A stretch of 21,114 nt of DNA, from assembly GCA_048498135.1 (NCBI GenBank), contig JBEHYO010000062.1, positions 1 through 21,114 of the forward strand, given 5' to 3'. Below the pieces are notes generated by a model. It saw only the letters and a program-made list of their open reading frames with translations. It did no database searches and was not told the origin of the DNA. The DNA is from Dokdonella_A sp937902695. Lineage in GTDB: Bacteria > Pseudomonadota > Gammaproteobacteria > Xanthomonadales > Rhodanobacteraceae. Below, in pieces: positions 1 through 8,020 of this stretch. Every line of letters begins with the position of its first letter. The first letter of the stretch is position 1. The position numbers and the translations under genes are program-made.

Positions 1-252
1 TCTTGCACGAGCAAGAGAAAGTAACCAAAGAGAACACGCCCTCGGCGCCGCGCCCTCGCCTGAGGCGAGGGTTCGCTACGGGCGGACGGGTTCGGCTGAC
101 AGGCCATCCATGGCCTGCAGTCGAATCGGCGCGATCCGTCGCGCCGCCCGCGTGCGGGGCACGCGGCTGGTCCGTCCGCCCTTCGCCGCGGCTTTAGAGG
201 GGATTCGAAGAGCGTAGGCGTGGAAGGGTGAGTCGGCTTGCCCTCACCCTAG

Positions 253-274
253 CCTCTCCCGCAAGCGGGAGAGG
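253..274. repeat. REP-like palindrome, family A copy 1
   Basis: Arms CCTCTCCCGC and GCGGGAGAGG are perfectly complementary with a 2-nt centre (AA), preceded by 'ccctcaccctag'. The same palindrome recurs at 16219-16240, 19387-19408 (opposite orientation) and, with one mismatch, at 19479-19500. It is always outside genes, as expected of a dispersed REP element. Confidence 0.8.
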
Positions 275-393
275 GGAAAGAAATCGCATCTGCGGCAGGA
301 CTGCCGCGCTTCGCTCTTACCCGGGCCCCCCTCGGCCGCGGCGAGCAGGCGGAGGATCAGTCGCGAGAGCGATCGCCGGCAGGAGGCCGGCGA

Positions 394-429
394 GTTCGTC
401 GTCAGTACATGGACGTACTGTCGACGAAC
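394..429. repeat. Long near-perfect inverted repeat
   Basis: Two 15-nt arms (394-408 and 415-429) are complementary except for one T-T mismatch and enclose a 6-nt loop. It could form a strong hairpin in DNA or RNA. There is no T-run, so it is not a classical intrinsic terminator. It sits in the repeat-rich block downstream of hemC. Confidence 0.6.
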
Positions 430-576
430 CCCGGAGCCTGCTCGCGTAGTGCGCGGGCACGGATGGCCGACGAAAGAGGCACGGACGTGAGTTGGTCCTC
501 GCGAAAACCCAAACACCAAGAGCAGAAGCAAATGGATTGCCGCTTCCGCGGGAATGACGATCAGAGCGATGACGAA

Positions 577-1491
577 TCAGAGCGCCGCGAGAATCTCGCC
601 GGCCCCGCGCTCAAGCAGCCTCTCGGCAACGTCCCGCCCAAGCTCGATCGGCCGGTCGATGTCGCCGATCGCATCGGCGCGCACGAGCCGGCCATTCGTC
701 GCGTCGCCGACAAGCCCCCAGAGCGCGAGCCCCTGTTCGACCTCGATGCAGTAGCCCGCGACCGGTACCGTGCAGCTGCCGTGCAAGCGGAGATTCATCG
801 CGCGCTCGGCGCTGACGCAGCGCGACGTCGACGGATCGCCCAGCGGCGCCAGCAGCGCAGCCGTGGCCGCATCGCCTGCGCGGCATTCGACGGCGATCGC
901 GCCCTGCGCAACCGCCGGCAGCCACGCCGGCGCCGCAAGCCGCGCGCGAATGCGCGCGCCGAACCCAAGCCGATCGAGTCCCGCACACGCAAGGATGATC
1001 GCGTCGTATTCACCGGCATCGAGCTTCGCGAGCCGCGTGTTGACGTTGCCGCGCAGATCGAGCAATTCGAGATCGGGACGCAACGCACGCAGCTGCGCCT
1101 GCCTGCGGAGCGAGGACGTGCCGACACGCGCACCACGCGGCAGCACGTCGAGCCGCGCGTGATCGTTGCTGATGAACGCATCGGCCGCGTCGGCGCGCTC
1201 GAGCACGGCGCCGATCGCGAACTCGGCGTCGAGCTCCATCGGCACGTCCTTGAACGAATGCACGGCGATGTCGGCGCGATCCTCGACCATCGCGGTCTCG
1301 AGCTCCTTGAGGAAGAGCCCCTTGCCGCCGAGCGACGCGAGCGGCCTATCGACGATGTCGTCGCCGCGCGTCGTCATCGGCACGAGCTCGATCGGCAGAT
1401 CGGCATGCAGCGCACGCAAGCGTGCGGCCACGTGCTCGGCCTGCCAGAGCGCCAGCGCGCTCTTGCGCGTCGCGATGCGCAGCGCCCTCAA
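577..1491 (-). CDS. hemC: Hydroxymethylbilane synthase (porphobilinogen deaminase)
   Basis: This cytoplasmic enzyme of tetrapyrrole synthesis condenses four porphobilinogen molecules into hydroxymethylbilane. The 304-aa length is normal for the family. N-terminal 'RIATRKSALALWQ' (5-17), 'HSFKDVP' with the catalytic Asp at about 82, the 'SSLRR' substrate-binding arginines at 129-130, and 'ERAMNLRLHGSC' with the dipyrromethane-cofactor Cys240 are all present. The cofactor loop reads GSC where many homologues have GGC. The chosen start is TTG at 1491: it gives the expected N-terminus and overlaps the algR stop by 4 nt (TTGA), implying translational coupling. CTG at 1482 is the alternative. It is the last gene of the kinase-regulator-hemC operon. 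The algZ-algR-hemC order is known from Pseudomonas and xanthomonads. Confidence 0.95.
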   Translation of the reverse strand: MRALRIATRKSALALWQAEHVAARLRALHADLPIELVPMTTRGDDIVDRPLASLGGKGLFLKELETAMVEDRADIAVHSFKDVPMELDAEFAIGAVLERADAADAFISNDHARLDVLPRGARVGTSSLRRQAQLRALRPDLELLDLRGNVNTRLAKLDAGEYDAIILACAGLDRLGFGARIRARLAAPAWLPAVAQGAIAVECRAGDAATAALLAPLGDPSTSRCVSAERAMNLRLHGSCTVPVAGYCIEVEQGLALWGLVGDATNGRLVRADAIGDIDRPIELGRDVAERLLERGAGEILAAL

Positions 1492-2222
1492 AGCGAGCGC
1501 ACCAGCTTGCGCAGCGCCGGCAGGTTGCGGCGGCTGACTTCGAGCGGCACGCTCGCGCCGGCGACACGCGCCAGAACGCGCCCGTCGGCGGCGCGGTCGA
1601 GACCGGCGAGCTTGGCGAGCGCGACGAGGCAGTTGCGGTGGATGCGCACGAAGCGGTCGCCGAACTCCTCTTCGAGCTGCGTCAGCGGTTCCTCGATCAG
1701 CACCTCGCCCCTGGCGTGGTGGACGACGACGTATTTGTCTTCGGCAAGCAGGTAATCGATGTCGCCGACGGCGACGAGCACGAGGCTGCCGCGCACGCGC
1801 GCGCAAAGATGGCTGCGGCGCCGGCCGGGTTCCGACGCCGCTTCGAGCCGGCGCACGACGGTCCCGCTCAGGCGCTGCGCCTTCGCGAGCGCGGCGCCAA
1901 GCCGCTCGGCGCGGATCGGCTTCACGAGATAGTCGATCGCGTTCGCCTCGAACGCTTCGAGCGCGTGATCCTGGTATGCCGTGCAGAAGATCACGGCCGG
2001 CGGCGCGTCGATCGCGTCGAGATGGCGCGCGGCTTCGAGCCCGTCCATGACCGGCATGCGGATGTCGAGCAGCACGACATCGGGCTTGAGGCGCGCCGCG
2101 GCTTCGAGCGCCTCGACGCCGTTGGCCGCTTCGCCGGCCACCTCGACGCCGGCGATTTCGCCGATCAGCGCCGCGAGCCGCTCGCGCGCGAGGGGTTCGT
2201 CGTCAACGACGAGCGCTTTCAT
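1488..2222 (-). CDS. algR: LytTR-family response regulator (AlgR-like)
   Basis: This 244-aa two-component response regulator has an N-terminal receiver domain (about 1-120): acidic pair D8-D9, phosphoacceptor Asp53 in 'VVLLDIRMPVMDG', and a conserved lysine in 'DYLVKPI'. A C-terminal LytTR DNA-binding domain (about 145-244) contains 'LLAEDKYVVVHHARGEVLIEEPLTQLEEEF' type sequence, described here by its core 'EDKYVVVH' and 'FVRIHRNCLVA'. The ATG at 2222 overlaps the stop of the upstream kinase gene (ATGA), and its own stop overlaps the hemC start, so the three genes are probably translationally coupled. In Pseudomonas AlgR controls alginate and motility genes. The regulon here cannot be read from the sequence, so the symbol is by synteny and domain architecture. 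Confidence 0.9.
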   Translation of the reverse strand: MKALVVDDEPLARERLAALIGEIAGVEVAGEAANGVEALEAAARLKPDVVLLDIRMPVMDGLEAARHLDAIDAPPAVIFCTAYQDHALEAFEANAIDYLVKPIRAERLGAALAKAQRLSGTVVRRLEAASEPGRRRSHLCARVRGSLVLVAVGDIDYLLAEDKYVVVHHARGEVLIEEPLTQLEEEFGDRFVRIHRNCLVALAKLAGLDRAADGRVLARVAGASVPLEVSRRNLPALRKLVRSL

Positions 2223-3277
2223 GAAGCACTGCTTTTAGGGCTACCGGAGCTCGCATCGGGAAGGCGCACCGTCACCGCGTATTCGCCGCCGCCGGGTTCG
2301 ACGGAAAGCTCGCCGCGCTTGCCGAAATGGTACTCGATGCGGGCGCGGATATTCTGCAGGGCGTGGCCGTTGCGACGCGGCACCGCATCGGGCGGCACGG
2401 GATTGCGGATCGTGATCTCGACGCGGCCCGGCGGGTGGCGGCCGGCGATGTGCACCGTGCCGCCGTCGGCGCGGGGCTGGATGCCGTGATAGATCGCGTT
2501 CTCGACCAGCGGCTGCAAAAGGAGCCGCGGCAGCGGCATGTCGCGCGGGAGATCGCGCGTGTCGATGTCGATGCCGAGCCGCTCGCCGAGCCGCAGCTTC
2601 TCGATCCGGAGGTAGTGGTCGAGAAGATCGAGCTCCTCGCCGAGCGTGCCGGGCTGTTCGCTTGCACCGAGCGCGGCGCGGAAGAGATCGGAAAGATCCT
2701 CGACCGTCTGCTCGGCCTCGGCCGGGCGCGTGCGGATCAGGCTCGCGATCGTATTCATGCTGTTGAAAAGGAAATGCGGCCGGATGCGTGCCTGCAGCGC
2801 ATCGACCTGCGCCTTCGATGCGGCCTCGACGCGCTCCTGCCAGAGCTCGAGCACGTAGAGATAGCGGAGCAGCGCCGCGGCGATGAGCGCCGCGATCGCG
2901 GCGTTGCCGGCGACGAAGCGGGCGGTCTGGTCCTCCGGCGCGCTGAGCCCGAGGCCGAGCGCCTGATCCATGCGGCAGACCACCGCGGCGCCGAGCGCTG
3001 TCGCGATCACGCAGAGCGACCACGCGAGCACGAAGCCCGGACGCGCCGGCAGTCGTTCGAGCGCCTGGCGCATCGAGCAGAGCACGACCGCGTTCAGGAG
3101 CGCCAGCCACTCGACATAGACGGATGCGACGCCGAGCCGCGGCAGCCACGCACGCGCATGGATATCCGGCGCGAACACGACGATCAGCGCGACGATCTCG
3201 GCGACGACCATGACCGCGAACAGCGTCGGCAGGCTGCAGAATTGCGGCAGCCAGCGGTGCGTCTTCGCTTCGCCCAT
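2219..3277 (-). CDS. algZ: LytS/AlgZ-type membrane sensor histidine kinase
   Basis: This 352-aa protein has about four hydrophobic membrane segments in residues 15-145. A His_kinase (LytS-type) domain follows, with phosphoacceptor His168 in 'RIRPHFLFNSMNTIASL', then an ATPase region with the N-box 'LLLQPLVENAIYHGIQP' (Asn260) and a degenerate glycine-rich stretch near the C-terminus ('GGGEYAVTVRLP'). The ATG at 3277 is chosen because it follows a GAGGGG ribosome-binding site and gives a short cytoplasmic N-terminus. Longer in-frame extensions lie upstream but look non-coding. It is the presumed partner of the adjacent LytTR regulator, whose start codon overlaps its stop. The signal it senses is unknown. 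Confidence 0.92.
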   Translation of the reverse strand: MGEAKTHRWLPQFCSLPTLFAVMVVAEIVALIVVFAPDIHARAWLPRLGVASVYVEWLALLNAVVLCSMRQALERLPARPGFVLAWSLCVIATALGAAVVCRMDQALGLGLSAPEDQTARFVAGNAAIAALIAAALLRYLYVLELWQERVEAASKAQVDALQARIRPHFLFNSMNTIASLIRTRPAEAEQTVEDLSDLFRAALGASEQPGTLGEELDLLDHYLRIEKLRLGERLGIDIDTRDLPRDMPLPRLLLQPLVENAIYHGIQPRADGGTVHIAGRHPPGRVEITIRNPVPPDAVPRRNGHALQNIRARIEYHFGKRGELSVEPGGGEYAVTVRLPDASSGSPKSSAS

Positions 3278-3317
3278 CGGGTCCCCTCGTGCCCCTGACG
3301 CTGCGACAGTATGCGCG

Positions 3318-3992
3318 TCAGGCCGGCGCCGCTGCGAGGCGCTTGGCGATCCACGCGCGAAGATCGCCGATTTCCGGCGGGCAGACCTGGTGCGCCATCG
3401 GATAGCTGTGCCACTCGACCTCGTAGCCGAGCGCGACGAGCGCATCGCGGCTCAGCGTGCCGAGCGCCTGCGGTACGACCGGATCGTAGCCGCCGTGGCC
3501 CATGAAGATCGGCATCGCCGCGTTCGCGGCGTTGCGCTCGGTTGCGGTGAGGCCGTCCATCGGCAGATAGGTCGAAAGCGCGATCACGCCGGCGAGTTTC
3601 GCCGCGTGGCGGACGCCGGCTGCGAGCACGATCGCGCCGCCCTGCGAGAAGCCGGCGAGGATCACGCGCCCGGACGGAATGCCGCGTTCGGCCTCGCGCG
3701 CGATCAGCGTTTCCACTTCGCCGATCGACGCGCGGATGCCGGCGACGTCCTGCTGTGCCGCGATCTCCGGCGAACGGATGTCGTACCACGCGCGCATGCG
3801 CATGCCGCCGTTGATCGTCACCGCGCGCACCGGCGCATTCGGAAACACGAAGCGGATCGGCGCCCAGGCGCGATCGACGAGCTCGGGCACGATCGGCTTG
3901 AAGTCGTTGCCGTCGGCGCCGAGCCCGTGCAGCCAGATGATCGCGTGGCGCGGGTTCGGGGCGGTTTCGAGCTCGATGGTCTGGAGGGGCAA
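3318..3992 (-). CDS. Alpha/beta-hydrolase carboxylesterase (phospholipase/carboxylesterase family)
   Basis: This predicted cytoplasmic esterase acts on short-chain acyl esters or lysophospholipids. It has 224 aa from the TTG start, typical for the family. 'AIIWLHGLGADGNDF' (17-31) carries the oxyanion-hole HG. The nucleophile is Ser116 in 'LAGFSQGGA', followed by Asp170 in 'GHGGYDPVVP' and His201 in 'PMAHQVCPPE', so the triad is complete. I chose TTG at 3992 because GGAG lies 8 nt upstream and homologues start near 'QTIELETGPNP'. An in-frame ATG at 4022 adds ten residues but lies against a REP repeat. It is co-oriented with the kinase operon, 40 nt upstream of it, and may be independent. The triad is strong; the substrate is unknown. 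Confidence 0.9.
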   Translation of the reverse strand: MPLQTIELETAPNPRHAIIWLHGLGADGNDFKPIVPELVDRAWAPIRFVFPNAPVRAVTINGGMRMRAWYDIRSPEIAAQQDVAGIRASIGEVETLIAREAERGIPSGRVILAGFSQGGAIVLAAGVRHAAKLAGVIALSTYLPMDGLTATERNAANAAMPIFMGHGGYDPVVPQALGTLSRDALVALGYEVEWHSYPMAHQVCPPEIGDLRAWIAKRLAAAPA

Positions 3993-4028
3993 GACGGTGC
4001 TCCGGAAAGATGTCCGCATCATATAACC

Positions 4029-4114
4029 CGTCGTCCCCGCGAAAGCGGGACCTCGCGCCTTTGATATGAACCGAACGCGAAGGCACTGGGTCCCCGCTTT
4101 CGCGGGGACGACGG
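4029..4114. repeat. Inverted REP pair, family B (copy 1)
   Basis: Arms 'CGTCGTCCCCGCGAAAGCGG' (4029-4048) and, inverted, 'CCGCTTTCGCGGGGACGACG' ending at about 4113 face each other across a ~38-nt spacer containing 'gcgcctttg'. Each arm is itself a palindrome (CCCCGC-GAAA-GCGGG). A homologous pair lies at 4604-4690. This resembles a BIME, meaning two REPs in inverted orientation. Confidence 0.8.
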
Positions 4115-4220
4115 TGGGTTGCGATTTTGCCAAGCTGCCGACGCTTTCCGATCGCACAGCGGCCCTCCTCGCATGCGCGTGCTAGCGTCGCGGCGCTCGA
4201 GTGGTGTCCCGGGAACCGTC

Positions 4221-4598
4221 ATGTCCGTACGCCGAACCATGTCCGGCGCGATCGCTGTGATCGCGCTCGGATTCTCCGTCGTTTACGGTGCGACGCGCGA
4301 CGATTTCCTGTACGGCAACGCCGACGACGGCAGCAACCTGCCGTTCCGTTATTTCGTGCCGCCGGGCTACGACGGCGGGCACGCCTATCCGCTGGTCCTG
4401 TTCCTGCACGGCGCCGGCGAGCGCGGCAACGACAACGAGGCGCAGCTCAACAACAACGCAAACGGCGATGCGCCTCCTCGACGACGGCAAGACATTCACG
4501 GCAGCGCCGGCAACGCGCGGCTCGATGCGCTCCGCGTGATCCGCGCGGGCGACACGGGCGACACGCGCGATGCGATTTTCGCGGACGGGTTCGACTGA
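4221..4598 (+). pseudogene. Truncated secreted alpha/beta hydrolase remnant
   Basis: The 125-codon frame begins with a signal-peptide-like segment (MSVRRTMSGAIAVIALGFSVVYG) and continues into the start of an esterase fold: 'NLPFRYFVPPGYDGGHAYPL', then 'LFLHGAGERGNDNEAQL' with the oxyanion-hole HG. After about residue 80 it becomes low-complexity. No nucleophile Ser, Asp or His region is present. It ends in 'IFADGFD', which resembles a short C-terminal tail I recall on secreted proteins of this order. The simplest reading is an internal deletion that joined the N-terminus to the C-terminal tail. It lies exactly between two REP pairs. ATG at 4239 is an alternative start. It could be expressed as a small secreted protein, but catalysis is not expected. 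Confidence 0.6.
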
Positions 4599-4603
4599 AC
4601 CCC

Positions 4604-4690
4604 CGTCGTCCCCGCGAAAGCGGGGACCTGGCGCCTTTGCGATTGCTTACAAGCGACAGTCGCTGGGTCCCCGCTTTCGCGGGGACGACG
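4604..4690. repeat. Inverted REP pair, family B (copy 2)
   Basis: This has the same architecture as 4029-4114: 'CGTCGTCCCCGCGAAAGCGG' at 4604-4623 and its inverse ending at 4690, with a ~37-nt spacer again starting 'gcgcctttg'. With copy 1 it forms ~86-bp direct repeats flanking the hydrolase remnant. Confidence 0.8.
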
Positions 4691-4766
4691 AGAGGGAACT
4701 GACTTTCGGCCGATGTCCGAGCGCGACGAGCCGCTATCCTCGACGCTTTGCCTCCGGGATTCCGCC

Positions 4767-7205
4767 ATGTCGCGCACGCCGCTCGCCGCCTTCGTTGCCC
4801 TTCTCGTCTTCGCCGCCGCGCCGGCGCAGGCGATCACGCTCGAGCAGTCGATGGCCGACCCGGACTGGATCGGCGCGCCGGTCCAGCACCCGTACTGGAG
4901 CGTCGACGGGCGGAGCATCTACTACAGCCTGAAGCAGAAAGGCACGCAGGTGCGCGATCTGCACCGTGTCGGCGTCGTGGGCGGCAGCGATGCGATCGTC
5001 GGTCCGGACGCGATGCCGAACGCGGACGGCGCCGACGCCGTGTTCGACCGCGCGCGCACGCGCGCCGCGTTCGTGCGCAACGGCGACATCTTCATCCGCG
5101 ACGTCGCCGGCGGCCGCCTCACGCAGGTCACGCGCACGCCGCAGCACGAAAGCGATCCGCGCTTCTCCGGCGATGGCCGCGCGCTGCAGTACCGGAGCGG
5201 CAACGAGTGGTTCGTCTACGACATCGCCGGCGGCATCGCCGGCGCGGCCGCGATCGTCAAGGCCGAGAAGGATCCCGACGCGAAGAAGCCCGACGATCTC
5301 GGCCGGCTGCAGCTCCGGTTCTTCTCGACACTGCGCGACATCAAGAACGATCGCGATGCGCAGAAGGCGCACGACGAGACGTTCCAGAAGGCCGATCCGA
5401 GCCGCGCGCCGAAGCCGTTCTACGTCGGCGACGACGTCAGGATCGAAGGCACGTCGCTCGGCCCCGACGGCCGCTGGCTGCTCGTGTTCACGACACCGAA
5501 GAACTACGACAAGGGCAAGGTCGGCAAGCTGCAGCACTTCGTCACCGAATCGGGTTACGAGGAGCAGCAGGACGAGCGCACGCGGGTCGGACGCAACGAC
5601 CCCGCGCCGCAGTCGATCGTGCTGCTGAATCTCGCCGACCATACGCAATACAAGCTTGCCGCAACCGACCTGCCCGGCATTCACGACGATCCCCTGAAGG
5701 CGATCCGCGACGAGAACGCAAAGCGTGCGCAAGCCGACGCGAGCGCGAAGCCCGACGCGAAGGACGAGACGGACAAGGACAAGGAGAAGAAGGACGACAA
5801 GCCGAAGGAGCGCGCGATCCGCATCGTCTCCGACGCCGAGGACGGCGGCGGCGGCGGTGTCGAATGGAGCCGCGACGGGCGCAACGTCGCGATCCAGATC
5901 CGCGCGATCGACAACAAGGACCGCTGGATCGCGACCGTCGATTTCGACGCGCACAAGCTCGTCGCGCAGCATCGCCTTTCCGACCCCGCATGGATCAACT
6001 GGAACTTCAACGAGTTCGGCTGGGAGAAGGACGACAAGACGCTCTGGTACGTCTCCGAAGAGACCGGCTACGCGCAGCTCTACGCGAAAGCTCCCGGCGC
6101 GAAGGCGGCAGCGCTGACGCACGGCACGTTCGAAGTCTCGGCGCCGGTCGTGTCCGACGACGGCAGGTGGTTTTACGTCAAGGCGAACGCCGAGGCGCCG
6201 TACGATTACGACGTCTACCGCGTCGCGGTCGGCGGCGGCGCGCTGACGCGCATCTCGTCGGTCAAGGGCGTGCAGGAGTTCCGGCTTTCGCCGGACGGCA
6301 GGCAGGTAGCGCTGCTGCGCTCGGGCCCTTACCTGCCGCCGCAGGTTGCGATCGTCAGCGCCGACGGCGGCGTCGCGCGCGACATCACCGACACGCGCAC
6401 GGCCGAATACAAGGCGCTCGCATGGCCCGAGCTCAGGATCGTCGAAGTGCCCTCGACGCACACCAGGCAGCCGATCTACGCGAAGCTCTACGTGCCGAAG
6501 GATTTCGACGCGTCGAAGAAATATCCGGCCGTTCTATTCGTGCACGGCGCGGGCTACACGCAGAACGTGCACGAGCAGTGGCCGTACTACTTCCGCGAGC
6601 AGATGTTCCACAACATGTTGAACGATCACGGCTACGTCGTGCTCGACATGGATTATCGCGCGAGCGAAGGCTACGGCCGCGACTGGCGCACGGCGATCTA
6701 TCGTCAGATGGGCCATCCCGAGCTCGAAGACCTCGTCGACGGCGTGCACTGGCTCGAGAAGAACTGGTCGGTCGACGCGAATCGCGTCGGCGTCTACGGC
6801 GGCTCGTACGGCGGCTTCATGACGCTGATCGCGATGTTCCGCGCGCCCGACGTGTTCAAGGCCGGCGCCGCGCTGCGGCCGGTGACCGACTGGACGCAGT
6901 ACAACCACGAGTACACGTCGAACATCCTCAACGATCCGAAGATCGATCCGATCGCATACGAGCGCTCCTCGCCGATCGAGTTCGCCGATGGGCTCAAGGG
7001 ACATCTCCTGATCTGCCACGGCATGATCGACGACAACGTGCTGTTCGAGGACTCGGCGCGGCTCTATCAGAAGCTGATCGAGTTGCACAAGGACAACTTC
7101 GAGATCGCGCCGTTTCCGATGGAGCGGCACGCGTTCGTGCACGCCGATTCGTGGCTCGACGAGTACAAGCGGATTTACAGACTGTTCGAGGCGAATCTGA
7201 AATAG
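4767..7205 (+). CDS. Secreted S9-family (prolyl oligopeptidase/DPP IV-like) peptidase
   Basis: This 812-aa protein is probably periplasmic. Its signal peptide is 'MSRTPLAAFVALLVFAAAPAQA'. A beta-propeller-like region (about 30-560) contains WD/TolB-like segments such as 'DPRFSGDGRALQYRSG' and 'EFRLSPDGRQVALLRSG', and a highly charged Lys/Asp/Glu insert at about 332-355. The C-terminal alpha/beta-hydrolase domain has 'YPAVLFVHGAGYTQ', nucleophile Ser680 in 'GVYGGSYGGFM', Asp755 in 'HGMIDDNVLFEDS' and His788 in 'MERHAF', so the triad is complete. It should cleave short peptides, possibly Xaa-Pro dipeptides, but specificity cannot be read from sequence. ATG at 4767 is chosen because it opens the signal peptide. 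An upstream ATG at 4713 would put extra residues before it. The next gene, a lipoprotein, follows after 140 nt. Confidence 0.93.
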   Translation: MSRTPLAAFVALLVFAAAPAQAITLEQSMADPDWIGAPVQHPYWSVDGRSIYYSLKQKGTQVRDLHRVGVVGGSDAIVGPDAMPNADGADAVFDRARTRAAFVRNGDIFIRDVAGGRLTQVTRTPQHESDPRFSGDGRALQYRSGNEWFVYDIAGGIAGAAAIVKAEKDPDAKKPDDLGRLQLRFFSTLRDIKNDRDAQKAHDETFQKADPSRAPKPFYVGDDVRIEGTSLGPDGRWLLVFTTPKNYDKGKVGKLQHFVTESGYEEQQDERTRVGRNDPAPQSIVLLNLADHTQYKLAATDLPGIHDDPLKAIRDENAKRAQADASAKPDAKDETDKDKEKKDDKPKERAIRIVSDAEDGGGGGVEWSRDGRNVAIQIRAIDNKDRWIATVDFDAHKLVAQHRLSDPAWINWNFNEFGWEKDDKTLWYVSEETGYAQLYAKAPGAKAAALTHGTFEVSAPVVSDDGRWFYVKANAEAPYDYDVYRVAVGGGALTRISSVKGVQEFRLSPDGRQVALLRSGPYLPPQVAIVSADGGVARDITDTRTAEYKALAWPELRIVEVPSTHTRQPIYAKLYVPKDFDASKKYPAVLFVHGAGYTQNVHEQWPYYFREQMFHNMLNDHGYVVLDMDYRASEGYGRDWRTAIYRQMGHPELEDLVDGVHWLEKNWSVDANRVGVYGGSYGGFMTLIAMFRAPDVFKAGAALRPVTDWTQYNHEYTSNILNDPKIDPIAYERSSPIEFADGLKGHLLICHGMIDDNVLFEDSARLYQKLIELHKDNFEIAPFPMERHAFVHADSWLDEYKRIYRLFEANLK

Positions 7206-7215
7206 CCTCGCGAAT

Positions 7216-7236
7216 GTCGGCGTCAAGCTTGCCGAC
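7216..7236 (+). terminator. Weak stem-loop after the peptidase gene
   Basis: GTCGGC (7216-7221) and GCCGAC (7231-7236) can pair across a 9-nt loop, starting 11 nt after the peptidase stop. No U-run follows, so an intrinsic terminator is only a possibility. Confidence 0.3.
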
Positions 7237-7345
7237 GCGTTCAACTCGCGTCTGCCCGGCGCTGCCCAACGTCGCTCGGGCGCCTGAAGCGGTGTGGCAT
7301 GATCATGACCTCGCGGCAGCGGCCGCTCGACCATGGCGCCCCCAC

Positions 7346-7690
7346 ATGAACCGAGTCGCTTTTTTCCTCGCTGTTGTCGCCGCACTGGCTGGTTGTGCAA
7401 CGCAATCTCCGCAGAGCGCACCCGTCGTTCGCCGTCCTGGATTCGTCGACAGCGTTACGCCGCTGCCCGACGGCACGAAGGAAATCGTCGTTTCCGGCCA
7501 ATTCAAACTTGCGGCTTCAGGCAACCAGGTTCAATCGATCAATCTTCGCGAGCGTCTCGAGGAAGCTGCAAAGGCGGAGTGTGCCGGCGGTCCTTACGAG
7601 CTGACGCCCGCCGAGACAATCGGCAATCAATCCGGTAAATCGAGCGGCCTCAAGTTCACGATGAAAGGCGTCGTACGCTGCACCCGATAA
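7346..7690 (+). CDS. Small predicted lipoprotein of unknown function
   Basis: This 114-aa protein has a lipoprotein signal: positively charged N-terminus, hydrophobic core and lipobox 'ALAGC' with acylated Cys17. The mature part is about 98 residues and includes 'PLPDGTKEIVVSGQFKLA' and two further cysteines (in 'KAECAGGPYEL' and 'GVVRCTR') that could form a disulfide. I do not recognise a named family. The 'LREREEAAKAEC-GG-Y' pattern resembles small envelope lipoproteins that carry a Cys-rich domain. ATG at 7346 starts the signal sequence. It is probably anchored in the outer membrane. It stands between the S9 peptidase and a convergent HTH gene. Confidence 0.75.
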   Translation: MNRVAFFLAVVAALAGCATQSPQSAPVVRRPGFVDSVTPLPDGTKEIVVSGQFKLAASGNQVQSINLRERLEEAAKAECAGGPYELTPAETIGNQSGKSSGLKFTMKGVVRCTR

Positions 7691-7703
7691 CCGACTGGGA
7701 CCC

Positions 7704-8018
7704 TCAGTCGCGCCGCGCGCGCCGTTCTGCCCAAGGTCGCGCAATACGGCGAACGGGCGCATCGGTCGTTGCGGCGACCGACGCGTCGAGCAGCCCGCGC
7801 TTCTTGAGATGACGGATCGCGGCCTGCACGGTCGATTTCGCAAGCCCCGTGCGCACCGCGATCTCCTGCAGGCTGATCGGAACCGACGACGAACCCTTGC
7901 GCTCGGCCGCGCACGCGAGGCAGAGGTAGACGATGAACGCCGCCGGCGTGCGGTCGTGGCCGACGAGATCGGCCATCAGCACGTCGACGACGTACGCATC
8001 GATCGCATAGCGCTTCAT
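7704..8018 (-). CDS. Small winged-HTH transcriptional regulator
   Basis: This 104-aa protein has a clear helix-turn-helix at about 47-77: 'VPISLQEIAVRTGLAKSTVQ' followed by 'AAIRHLKKRGLL', as in MarR/replication-initiator-like winged helices. The C-terminus is basic (RPWAERRARRD). ATG at 8018 is chosen because it begins a compact folded N-terminus ('MKRYAIDAYVVDVLMADLVG'). The longer frame upstream reads antisense through the VOC gene and is not credible. It is divergent from the VOC gene at 8115 and has a 24-bp palindrome immediately upstream (8021-8044). It therefore probably regulates itself and perhaps the VOC gene; the ligand is unknown. Confidence 0.8.
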   Translation of the reverse strand: MKRYAIDAYVVDVLMADLVGHDRTPAAFIVYLCLACAAERKGSSSVPISLQEIAVRTGLAKSTVQAAIRHLKKRGLLDASVAATTDAPVRRIARPWAERRARRD

Positions 8019-8020
8019 GG

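Larger units (their letters stand above)
1..576. other. Gene-free, hairpin-rich intergenic block downstream of hemC
   Basis: No open frame in this stretch looks like a protein. The first ~200 bases start with an 'agagaaagtaaccaaagaga' motif that I associate with a dispersed repeat of xanthomonad genomes (recollection, not checked). The block holds several perfect or near-perfect palindromes: CCTCGCC-TGA-GGCGAGG at 54-70, AGGCCAT-CC-ATGGCCT at 101-116, a REP-like hairpin at 253-274 and a long hairpin at 394-429. Around 533-560 is a 'ccgcttccgcgggaatgacg' motif, a half-copy related to the REP pairs at 4029-4114 and 4604-4690. hemD, which often follows hemC, is not here. Confidence 0.6.

Noticed and set aside
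1..197. 64-codon open frame in the leftmost repeat
   Set aside because: It translates the dispersed repeat and its palindromes. There is no domain, ribosome-binding site or plausible composition.
409..1755. Long plus-strand open frame antisense to hemC and algR
   Set aside because: It is an arginine-rich translation of GC-rich antisense DNA. The minus-strand frames carry clear conserved domains.
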